DNA from: Allomyces macrogynus ATCC 38327
Lineage: Eukaryota; Blastocladiomycota; Blastocladiomycetes; Blastocladiales; Blastocladiaceae
NCBI GenBank assembly: GCA_000151295.1
Contig: GG745363.1
Coordinates: 16,407 to 40,810, forward strand
DNA length: 24,404 bases
Direction of reading: 5' to 3'
Below, piece by piece: positions 1 to 9,088 of this stretch. Both the position numbers and the translations under genes were made by a program. Position 1 is the first letter of the stretch; each line of letters starts with the position of its first letter. The notes beneath the pieces were generated by a model that searched no databases, had not been told where the DNA came from, and was given only the letters and a program-made list of their open reading frames with translations.

Positions 1-3000
1 TCCTTGATGTAACCGTACAGGAAGGCCGTCTTGATGTCGAGCTGCAGCGGCCGGACCTTGAGATACGCGGCGAGCGACAGAATCAGACGCAGCGTGTCAA
101 ACGACGCAACGGGCGCAAACGTGTCCGTGTAATGCACGCCTGGAATGGCCGTGTATCCCTTGGCAACAAGTCGCGACTTGGCGCGCACGGGCTTTCCGTC
201 TGCCCCGAGTGTCCACTTGAAGATCCAACCGGAGCGCATCACCTTGTCGCCTGGGCGGCGGTTGACGAGCACCCATGTGCCATTCTCGACGAGCGAGTTG
301 TACTCGTCAAATGTCGGCGCGCGCCAGTCCGGGTGCGCTAGCGCTTCCTCGACCGTCTTAGGTTCCCAAACTGCACCCTGGGCGCCGACTTGAGCTGCGG
401 CGACGCATGCGAGCACCGCACTTGCCGACTCAACAGACTTGCTGAGATCCGAGTCCGGGTGCGCACGTAGAAACAGTGTCGGCAAATCGAGATCGACAAT
501 TCCGGACAGGGGCGAGCCTGAGTCAACGCCAGGGCCAGCTAGGGAACGAACAAGAGGGGCCGAAGTGTCAGTGCAATCACTATTCAGCCGCAACACGCGC
601 ACTTTCTCAACTGCGTCAGCAGCACGTTCGACGCCCCTTTTAGGTTCAGGATCCACCTCCCCCACGTCAGGCGTACTGCGGACGCGGGCAATGGCGTCGG
701 GATCAAAACGGCGAGCGACCTCGGGCTGTAGGCCGTGCAAATGGCGCGATTGCCGCGCGATGGGCGCTTGAGCATCAGGTCGAAGAGCACCAACACCCCC
801 ATCGCTCACTACTGGCGCATCGGCCTGACGACTGGGCTCCCCCACGTCCGCGAGGACCCCCACTGGTCCCTGGTCCACCTGCGGCAAACTGGGCCTCTCG
901 CCAACTTGCAGATTATCGCGCTCCAACGCTGGCCCCACCAGTGGGAGCTCGGCAATCAGGTTGACCGCGGGAAGTTGATCCGGAACCGCCATAGGCACTT
1001 GAACTTGATCACGCTGCGCACCACGCCCGATCTCCTCATCAACAACTTCATCGCCACCAACTCCATTGACCACAGTCGACGGCACGTCCAGCGACGCCAA
1101 ATCAACTCGCACGGGCGACCCAACCTTGACCTTGGCCGACGGCAACGTGCGAGGAGCACCAGCAACAACACGCGACTCTGCAACACAGAGCCGCTCGGCA
1201 AACTTGACATCACGCGTGACAAACACCTTCTGTCCGTCCCACACGCGGTAGCCGTCGCGCGTGACCCACGGCAACTCGTCTCCATAGCCAACCATGCGCA
1301 CTGCCACACCTGCAGCGAATCCGGACGCGCCCTGACGCACTTTGCGTCGTCGGAACAACAGCGCCACCAAGCGAGCCCCACACCTTGCACTTCGACATGT
1401 TGGGTGACGCGCCGAAAACAACCTGGTATGGCGAGCGACCACCGAGTGAGTCACTTGGCACACGGTTGCGCACATAGCACGCCGCGCGCACACACTCTGG
1501 CCAGAGGGAATCCGGCGCCTTGGCGGCCGTCATGGCCGCACGCACCATTGACTTGAGCACACCCTGCGTCCGCTCGGCAAGCCCATTTGACTCTGGCGAG
1601 TTCGGAGACGTTGTCGACAAGTGCATGCGACGTGAGAGCAGAATCGAGCGTAAACTGTTGCCAATGAACTCGCCACCATGGTCGCTGTGCAGCCGGCCCG
1701 CAGACACGCCGAAGAACGACTCGGCGTGCTTCAGCAAATCAAGAAACTGCAGTCCAAAGTCGCCCTTGCGCTGGAGGAGCAGCACGAAGCACCAGTGTGA
1801 GTACTCGTCTGTGACCGTCGCAAAGTAGTTGACACTCCCCATGCCGACCGTCTTCATCGACACCAAATCAGTGTGCAGGACGCCAAATAGTCGATTCGCA
1901 CGCAAATGGCGCAGCGGATGCGGCTGGCTGCGCGCGTTGGCCACAAGACACGTCATACAGTCGTGTAGCGGCTTGGCCACACCCACATCGTCCTTGATAC
2001 CATGTTCGAGCGTACACACGGCTGAAACGCGATCATGACCAACGTGAAAGAGTCGCGCGTGCCACAGCTCGGCGAGTGACACCTTCTTGACCGCATCGGC
2101 GACATGCGCACCAACAGGTCGCTTACCCCAAACGTCGAGCACCCGCGCGTCCTTGGTTGGTCCCTTCTCGCACACGCCTGGGACGATCCACGTATCCCCA
2201 TGCCACACGCCCTTGGCGAGCAGATCTCCTGTCTCGCAATGCACGAACTGGACGTCTCGATCCCCGAAGATGACTCGCACAGCAGTCCGATCGTACAGCT
2301 CAGAGACTGAGACAAGCGTCTTGAAGCCAGGAATGTACCAGACCGGGTCGAGGTGAACAATGTTGCCCGAAGGCGTGCGGATGCGCATCGTGCCCTTGCC
2401 AATCGGATGGCACACGCGGTGGTCACCCAGTGAGACGAGGAACCCTTCGCCAGGCCGCATGTCGTTGAGCGTAGCAAACAGCGACTTGTCGCCGCAAAAG
2501 TGTGCGCCAGCGGCCAAGTCGACTTTCGGGCTCTGAGCAAGACGTGCGCGCGCCGACAAAGGCATCAGCGCGCGCGCACGATGATGGTGAGGATCCGGTC
2601 CTTCATAATTCGATGCATCGACATGAATGATGGGCGGGTACGTGCCGGGCGGCGTCGCCATGCCCTGATGGCTTTGATGTTCAAGTCTCACGATTTCGGG
2701 GCAGAGGGCGACAATCGGGTAGTGCGCAAATCCGTCAAATTCAGCAGCACCAAAAACAACACCAGCAGCGTCCGCACCACGGGCAGACGCCATCAAACGC
2801 TCATACTCGTCCACCGACAAATGCACCATTGCATGTTCGTCGCCGTCCTTGGCCACAACATTCGCGCCCTTCTTTTTGCGCCAGTTCACGGTTTCAGCAC
2901 CATTCTTGCACTGGTGGTCCTGGTTTGGGCAGAAGCGCACATATTGACCAATCTTGCCACAGTTGTGACATGCATTCATGTCCTTGCGCTTTGTCAAAAC

Positions 3001-3828
3001 ATGTGCCTGCGTCTCAGTCCCAGAGCTGCGTTCTAGCTGGTCGGCAGCCCCCTCGAGAATCGTCTGTAATTCGACGATCGCCATTTCCTCATAGCGCTCG
3101 CCCAAGGAGAGCACCGTTGGTGAATACTCGGGCGGCAGCAAGGAGAGCAGTGCGAGGACCAAGAACGAGTCGGCAAAGTCGGTGCGCAGATGCAAGGACG
3201 ACTTGGCACGTTCATGGCGCCGAATCACGTCAAAACGGCGTTGCAAATCGGCAATGTGCTCGCGAACCGCAGCAGCACCAGAGCCCGACATGCGCTTTGT
3301 GAACAGCCCCTTGACATTGGCGAGATGAGCTTGTGCGGAACGCTTGTCAAAACGAGCACGCAGCAGCGCCCACGCATCAGCGACACAGGTGGCGTCCGAG
3401 AAGACCGGCAGGAGTTCAGACGCAACGGCAGACGGCAAAACGACCTTGATGATGCTCCGGATGCACGACTTGGCCTTGTAGCTGTTGTGGGCCATGCACT
3501 TCTTGCGTTCAGCACCCGCAGGACCGTTCCAATAGATCGCGTCGGCAACAAACTTGACGTCCGAGTCGAGCTCAATGAGTTTCTTGAATTGCGCGTCCGT
3601 CATTTCCTCTTGCTGTTGCAGTGACACGACCTCGAAATCGGCGTCAACCAAAATCTTGAAGGACTTGAGTTCGAGCAGGTCTTCGAGCTGGTCGGCGGTC
3701 AAAAAACCGAGAAAACGGTCAGCAAACGTCGGCCAGTTCGAGCCATTGGCCTTGAGCATCTCAATTGTTGCTGGTTGGCCGGAGATCGGCGTCTTGACCG
3801 AGACAGACGAGGTCATGGTGACGGTCAT
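1..3828 (-). pseudogene. Gag-protease-integrase-RT polyprotein of copia copy 1, frameshifted and truncated by the window
   Basis: The first in-frame ATG is at 3828; the frame stays open for 872 codons to 1210. Residues 1 to about 280 are a copia-type Gag. A zinc-knuckle-like motif follows with C287, C290, Q295 and C300, where the family has His instead of Gln. A protease-like region has D437 but reads DLA instead of the usual D(S/T)G. The GAG-pre-integrase HHCC region precedes an integrase core with D654, D716 and E752, i.e. D-x61-D-x35-E. Near 1342 there is one extra base relative to copy 2; the coding frame then shifts, and the shifted frame remains open through the linker and the start of RT to position 1. 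Copy 1 is thus nearly intact but not one uninterrupted frame. A programmed frameshift at this site is unlikely, because it lies in the integrase C-terminal region and copy 2 lacks the base. Confidence 0.85.
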
Positions 3829-4099
3829 GGTGCAGGTCGAAAGTTGGCAAAAATTGTCGAAATCGAGTCGAAAAAATCGGCGTCGCGCTGTCTCGAGCGG
3901 ATGCAGCACGTTTCGGGTGGTGGTGGTTCGAGTTTCGGTTGTCGTCGTCGTCGTCGTGGTGACGGATGGGTCCAGCGTGGCCCCCACTCGGTCGGTCGGT
4001 CAAATCGGTCCGTTTCTCGCAGAAATCGGCGAGCACAGCAGCAGCGGGTCCACGACGAGGATATCAGCAGCATTTGTTCGGTCCGTGAGCGCTTGGGAT

Positions 4100-4116
4100 G
4101 CGCTCAGGGCTCATAA
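4100..4116 (-). other. Primer binding site matching the anticodon arm of initiator Met-tRNA
   Basis: In element orientation the bases just inside the LTR are TTATGAGCCCTGAGCGC. This is complementary to the anticodon loop and 5' anticodon stem of a eukaryotic initiator tRNA-Met; against the yeast initiator tRNA as remembered, 16 of 17 positions pair. Drosophila copia and yeast Ty5 are known to prime from a 5' half-molecule of this tRNA instead of its 3' CCA end, and this element appears to do the same. Confidence 0.75.
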
Positions 4117-4118
4117 CC

Positions 4119-4305
4119 TTTCGCAAGGTTGAGCGGGAGAGGGAATGCATTTGGTGTGTGCACTCTGCACTTCAGCGGTGGTGGCAACCATAACCTAGGT
4201 TGCCACCATCATTTACACAAGAATCCAACTCAAACAGCTCCAACAAGGAAACAATGAGGGAAGACAAAAAACAAGAAACACAAATGCGAGACGAATACTT
4301 CGACA
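4119..4305 (-). repeat. 5' LTR of copia copy 1 (187 bp)
   Basis: This stretch is the reverse complement of 6895-7081, with only scattered substitutions and no length difference. In element orientation it begins TGTCGAAG and ends GCGAAA, immediately before the primer binding site. It contains a perfect 10-bp inverted repeat (4180-4189 with 4198-4207) around an 8-bp loop. The end does not show the CA expected of TG...CA LTRs, so the exact 3' boundary may be off by one or two bases. Confidence 0.9.
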
Positions 4306-6873
4306 AGGTGTGGGTTTCGCTTGGTGGCGCTGTTGTTCCAATGATGCAGGTGCGTCCGGGCGTGTCCAAATTCACTGCAGGTGTGGCAGTGTGCATGGTT
4401 GGTTATGGAGACAAGTAGCTGTGGGTCACACGTGACGGCTACAGCGTGTGGGACAGACAGAAGGTGTTTGTCACGCGCGATGTCAAGTTTGCCAAGCGGC
4501 TCTGTGTTGCAGAGTCGCGTGTTGTTGCTGGTGCTCCTCGCATGTTGCCGTCGGCCAAGGTCAAGGTTGGGTCGCCCGTGCAAGTTGATTTGGGGTCGCT
4601 GGACATGCCGTCGACTGTGGTCGATGGCGTTGGTGGCGATCAAGTTGTTGATGAGGAGATTGGGCGTGGTGCACGGCATCAAGTTCAAGTGCCTATGGTG
4701 GTTCCGGATCAACTTCCTGCGGTCAACCTGATTGCCGAGCTCCCACTGGCGGGGCCAGCATTGGAGCACGATAATCTGCAAGTCGGCGAGAGGCCCGGTT
4801 TGCCGCAGGTGGACCAGGGACCAATGGGGGTCCTCGCAGACGTGGGGGAGCCCGGTCGTCAGGCCGATGCGCCAGAAGTGAGCGATGGGGGTGTTGGTGC
4901 TCTTCGACCAGATGCTCAAGCGCCCATCGCGCGGCAATTGCGCCGTTTGCGCGGCCTACAGCCCGAGGTCGCTCGCCGTTTTGATCCCGACGCCATTGCC
5001 CGTGTCTGCAGTACGCTCGACGTGGGGGAGGTGGATCCTGAACCTAAAAGGGGCGTCGAACGTGCTGCTGATGCAGTTGAGAAAGTGCGCATGTTGCGGT
5101 TGGATGGCAATTGCACTGACACTTCGGCCCCTCTTGTTCGTTCCCTAGCTGGCCCTGGCGTTGACTCAGGCTCGCCCCTGTCCGGAATTGTCGATCTCGA
5201 TTTGCTGACACTGTTTCTATGTGCGCACCCGGACTCGGATCTCAGCAAGTCTGTTGAGTCGGCAAGTGCGGTGCTCGCATGCGTTGCCGCAGCTCAAGTC
5301 GGCGCCCAGGGTGCAGTTTGGGAACCCAAGACGGTCAAAGAAATGCTAGCGCACCCAGACTGGCGCGTGCCGACATTTGACAAGTACAACTCGCTCGTCG
5401 AGAATGGGACATGGGTGCTCGTCAACTGCCGCCCAGGCGACAAGGTGATGCGCTCCGGTTGGATCTTCAAGTGGAAACTCACTCGGGGCAGACAGAAAGC
5501 CCGTGCGCGCCAAGTTGCGACTTGTTGCCAAGGGATACACGGCCATTCCAGGCGTGCATTACACGGACATGTTTGCGCCTGTTGCGTCATTTGACACGCT
5601 GCGTCTGATTCTGTCGCTCGCCGCGTATCTCAAGGTCCGGCCGCTGCAGCTCGACATCAAGACAGCCTTCCTGTACAGTTACATCAAGGAGCGCGTGCTC
5701 ATGGAGCAGCCACCAGGCTTTGTCGACCAGAAGAACTTGGACAAGGTCTGCATGCTCATCAAGGCGCTGTATGGCACCAAGCAGGCCCCGTGCATGTGGT
5801 TCTGCCATTTGGCCAATTACCTGATTTCACTTGGATTCGCGGAGTCCAAGTACGACAAGTGCCTGTTCATGCACAAGACGGGCAAGGGCGTGATCTTCAT
5901 TGGAGTCTATGTCGACGACTTGCTGATTGTCGCGTCAACCAAGGAGCTGTGCAAGTGGATTGTCGACAAGTTGAAGTCCGAGTTCAAGGTGCACGACTTG
6001 GGCAATGTGGCATGGTTGCTTGGGTGCAAGATCATGTACAGCAACGACGGGTCGATTTACCTTGACCAGAGCCAGCACGTCAAGTCAATGGGCAAGCGGT
6101 TCCAGATCCCTGCAAAGATGCGGCTGGTGATCCCGATGCGACCCAATGACTTTAAGGAGCTGCTCATGTTGCCCAAGATCATTGATCCAGTCGTGAAGAC
6201 TGAGTACCTCGCCATTGTCAGGTCGCTGCTCTTTGCAGTGACCAAAACGCGGCCAGACATTGCCGCTGCGACTGCAGTTCTTGGCCATTTCATGCATGCA
6301 CCTGGTACGCTACATTTCGAGGCCGCAAAGCGGCTTGTTGGGTACCTTTTGGGCACGTCGAACCTTGGCATCAAGTTTTTGGGCAAGGATATGAAACTTG
6401 ACGCGTTTGCTGATGCCGATTGGGCCGAGGATCTTGGCGACCGCAAGTCGACATCGGGTTTTGTGATATGGGTTGGCGGTAGCCCTGTCGCCTGGCGCTC
6501 GAAGAAGCAGACGCTCGTGGCAAAGTCGACCATGGCTGCTGAGTACGTGTCGGCAAGCTTAGTGGGCGACACAATCCTCACGATACGCGTGCTGCTGGAA
6601 GAGCTCGGGTACAAACAAGATGGACCGACGCCACTCATGGAAGATAACGAGTCGGCGGAGCATGTTGCCAAGGACGCGCTGCTCTCGTCGAAACACGTTG
6701 AGATCCACGCCCACTGGTTGCAGGACCAAGTTGCCAAGAAGACGATTGACCTGTGGCGCGTGGACACGGAGAACCAGATTGCCGACATTTTGACCAAGCC
6801 GCTTGCTGCTCCTGCGTTCCGCAAGCTTCGTGACATGATTGGAGTTGCGGAAGTGATTGCTCCGCGCGCGTAG
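4306..6873 (+). pseudogene. Integrase C-terminus, reverse transcriptase and RNase H of copia copy 2, broken
   Basis: The frame enters in the integrase C-terminal region, hits a TAG at 4416-4418 (copy 1 has a sense codon there), and reopens to about 5480 through the linker and the start of the RT domain. At about 5475-5481 there are four extra bases compared with copy 1, shifting the frame; RT continues in the new frame to the TAG at 6871-6873. The RT catalytic YVDD is at 5908-5919. The RNase H domain follows with the copia-type DADWA, AEY, EDNESA and ADILTK motifs. The RT-RNase H half (about 455 codons) has no further stop. The copy cannot encode a full polyprotein because of the stop, the frameshift and the missing 5' half. 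Confidence 0.9.
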
Positions 6874-6885
6874 GGAATGCTCGCC

Positions 6886-6894
6886 GTGGGGGAG
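6886..6894 (+). other. Polypurine tract of copia copy 2
   Basis: GTGGGGGAG sits directly before the 3' LTR start at 6895, 13 bases after the RNase H stop codon. This is the position and composition expected of the plus-strand DNA primer of LTR retrotransposons. Confidence 0.8.
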
Positions 6895-7081
6895 TGTCGA
6901 AGTGTTCGTCTCGCATTTGTGTTTCTTGTTATTTGTCTTCCCTCATTGTTTCCTTGTTGGAGCTGTTCGAGTTGGATTCTTGTGTAAATGATGGTGGCAA
7001 CCTAGGTTATGGTTGCCACCACCGCTGAAGTGCAGAGTGCACACACCAAATGCATTCCCTCTCCCGCTCAACCTTGCGAAA
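6895..7081 (+). repeat. 3' LTR of copia copy 2 (187 bp)
   Basis: It starts TGTCGAAG after the polypurine tract and matches the LTR of copy 1 through GCGAAA at 7081; from there the two sequences diverge (primer site in copy 1, host or third-element sequence here). The same 10-bp inverted repeat is present (6993-7002 and 7011-7020, loop of 8). The target-site duplication cannot be verified because the other end lies outside the window. Confidence 0.9.
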
Positions 7082-8388
7082 AGTTGAGCTTGCTGTGGGC
7101 CAAGCAAGGCTGTGTGTGAAAACACTGAGTGTGTTTGTGCTGAGCCAAGTGAAATGCGCCAAGGTGTTGCATCATCAGAGCATTCAGAGCCGTCCATTTT
7201 GATCTGTGTCAAAACACTATTGACAACCTTGTACATGTGATCTTCCATGCCAGTGGCTGCGATCTCAACCTTCTTCCCACACGACTTGATGCAGGTGAGT
7301 AGGTCCACTGGGCAACCATCAGACCAACCATGGCAAGGGTTACTGCCTTGCAAGAGACACTGCAAGTTGGTGTGCAACATGGTCATGTGGTACAGGCATC
7401 CGTATGAGTCGATAATGTTGCTGTGGTCAAATTTGCCACTTGGTGTGCAGTCAGACTGCTGGCACAGTGAACTGAATTGAGTGCATTGGTTGCCAAAGTT
7501 GTTGCAGTATGTCAGCTGTAGCTTCAGCGCCACCAGATCAATGTCCATGGGGTTGTCCAGCCCTGTGGTGTGGCCAATCGAGTGCACTTTGAGCAATGCC
7601 TGGATGATCTCCTGGCGCGTCAAGTGTTCACTTCTGTCGCCCACCTTCTGAACCTGGCTGAGAACACAGGCCAATTCTTTGTGAGCTCGAAAGTTAACAC
7701 ATCCACACAACAGGTGGAAGTACTTGGCGTCAGACATGTTGCTGACACAGATGACATGCTTGTCAAATTGTTTCAAGAATTTGAATGGGGGCGTCTTGCC
7801 CTGCTGCAACTGCTCAAGCACCTTGTACAAGTTGGTGCCAATTGTCAAGGGCACAAAGTATGTGCTGAGCATGTTGATGACCTTGGTCCAGTGTGTTGTC
7901 AGAATAGGCTGCACCATGCACCACCAAAATGCAATTGCCTCGCTGGAAAGTTGCCCAATAACAAATCAGATCTTGTCTTGTTCAGACCAGCCACAACTGT
8001 CAAGGTAGAGTTCAAGCTTGAGCTGGAAAGTGTCCAGAACACCAATGTCATGAGAGCCATCAAACGTCAGCTTGTCCATGGCCTGTTGGACCAAGATTGA
8101 GCGATCTTGACTGGTAACAGCAGCTGCAGCAGTTTTGGCAGCAACACGAGTGGCAGTGGCACCCATGCTTATCCAGATAGACTGCACTGCCACATTTGCA
8201 ACAGATTCGTGTGGCCTGGTGAGCATTCCATCATGCAAGACTTGCCAATAGCTCCTTTCCTTGACAGTATTATTGACAAATGCAACATGGGTATCGTTGG
8301 TGGCATTGAGCTGGACCAATGAAATTGAGGTAGTGGCAGTTGCACCAGAGTGTTCCTTGATGAATGCGTCATATCCACAGATGGTCAT
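7082..8388 (-). pseudogene. Ty3-type Gag-like frame with one in-frame TGA, cut off by the copia LTR
   Basis: The first ATG after an upstream in-frame TGA is at 8388. Residues 1-140 end in a segment with FDGS, then TFQLKLELYL and GWSEQDKI, typical of the start of a Retrotrans_gag domain. A TGA at 7968-7966 follows, yet the same frame continues directly with FVIGQLSSEAIAFWW, FLKQFDKH and a PMDID motif, as in fungal Ty3-type Gag proteins. The tail is Cys-rich but has no clear CCHC knuckle before the frame meets the copia LTR. The TGA could be a CGA-to-TGA mutation or, less likely, a readthrough codon. Assignment rests on domain-like patterns, not on a database match. Confidence 0.65.
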
Positions 8389-8618
8389 GCCTGCATAATG
8401 TGGCACGAGAACGAGAAATCATTGCAAGGAAGAAGAAACCTTGGGTGGCATTGTTGTGTTGAGGTATGTGTGTGAATCGAGTGTCAAGAGAGAGGGCGCC
8501 ATGAAGGCAAGAGATTTGTCGTGGATGCAGAGGAAAGCGTGAGGGTGTAGTGAAGGTGGTGGAGCTGTGAAGGCTTGAGGTGCGGACTGAGCGGCCATGC
8601 ATGAGGAATCATCACAGA

Positions 8619-8640
8619 CAGATGCTACCAAAATGTTATG
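8619..8640 (-). other. Possible LTR 3' end and primer binding site of the third element
   Basis: On the minus strand CATAACA (8640-8634) could end an LTR and is followed three bases later by TGGTAGCATCTG (8630-8619). TGGTAGCA is the beginning of the initiator tRNA-Met 3'-end primer site used by many Ty3-type elements; the remaining bases do not fit well. A TATATAAATAAA box lies about 50-65 bp upstream (8700-8689), as expected inside an LTR promoter. Only the eight-base match and the layout support this. Confidence 0.4.
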
Positions 8641-8721
8641 GTGTCAAGTGTGGAGCAAGCCTGTCATACCCAGAGGTATGTTTGGGCGTTTATTTATATA
8701 CATGAAATGACAAATGCTAAT

Positions 8722-8843
<122 letters not shown>

Positions 8844-8983
8844 GGTATGCAAAGGAGTAGACGGGTAGCTCTGCTTCACATCACTGGTCCAATGTGAGCA
8901 TGTCCAACAAAATGTTTCAAGCTGACACACGCTGCAAACCACTCACCAACTGATTGCAAACTCCAAACGTTAAGTTTGAGACA

Positions 8984-9088
8984 TCAAACCAACAAACCCA
9001 TCAAACCGGCCGCTCAAACCAGCGAACTCTCAAACCAACCTCAAACAACACAAATCAACCTCAAACTTGGGGCGGTTTGATGGTTTGA
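8984..9088. repeat. Clustered TCAAACC repeats, direct and inverted
   Basis: TCAAACC occurs at 8984, 9001, 9014 and 9030, with TCAAACA at 9041 and TCAAACT at 9061; the inverted form GGTTTGA follows at 9074 and 9082. The cluster spans the boundary between the retroelement nest and the 3' end of the PB1 gene. Apart from this and the (CAA)40 tract, 8845-9060 shows no gene. Confidence 0.7.

Larger units (their letters stand above)
1..4305 (-). mobile_element. Ty1/copia LTR retrotransposon, copy 1 (5' part, cut by window edge)
   Basis: Reading on the minus strand, the element has a 5' LTR (4305-4119), a primer binding site (4116-4100), a leader of about 270 bp, and then gag, protease-like region, integrase and the beginning of reverse transcriptase in copia order (integrase before RT). 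It leaves the window inside the RT domain at position 1, so RNase H, polypurine tract and 3' LTR are not seen. The first bases of its LTR lie directly against internal sequence of copy 2 at 4306, which suggests that copy 1 inserted into copy 2 in the opposite orientation. Domain order and motifs make the copia assignment firm; the nested-insertion history is inferred. Confidence 0.93.
4306..7081 (+). mobile_element. Ty1/copia LTR retrotransposon, copy 2 (3' part)
   Basis: This copy belongs to the same family as copy 1 but lies on the other strand. It starts abruptly within the integrase C-terminal region at 4306, continues through the linker, RT and RNase H, and ends with a polypurine tract and 3' LTR at 7081. 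Its 5' LTR, gag, protease and integrase core are absent here. If copy 1 inserted into it, the missing half should lie left of the window, beyond the 3' LTR of copy 1. At the right, sequence of a different element starts at 7082. Confidence 0.92.
7082..8700 (-). mobile_element. Third retroelement fragment with Ty3-like Gag, probably split by copia copy 2
   Basis: On the minus strand this stretch has, in order, a TATA-like sequence (8700-8689), a possible LTR end (8634) and primer site (8630-8619), an untranslated stretch, and a Gag-like reading frame from 8388 that runs into the copia LTR at 7081. Base composition is visibly lower in GC than the host genes to the right. No protease, RT or integrase of this element is present; if copia copy 2 inserted here, they would be expected left of the window. 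A solitary gag-derived remnant is the alternative. The outer LTR boundary was not found. Confidence 0.6.

Noticed and set aside
735..1556. 273-codon plus-strand frame
   Set aside because: It is antisense to the copia polyprotein of copy 1, and the same antisense pattern appears in copy 2.
3829..3987. Extension of the copy 1 Gag upstream to 3987
   Set aside because: There is no ATG before 3828 in this frame; the Thr-rich extension is the translated leader.
7570..8100. 176-codon plus-strand frame
   Set aside because: It lies antisense to the Ty3-like Gag frame, which has the recognisable domain pattern.
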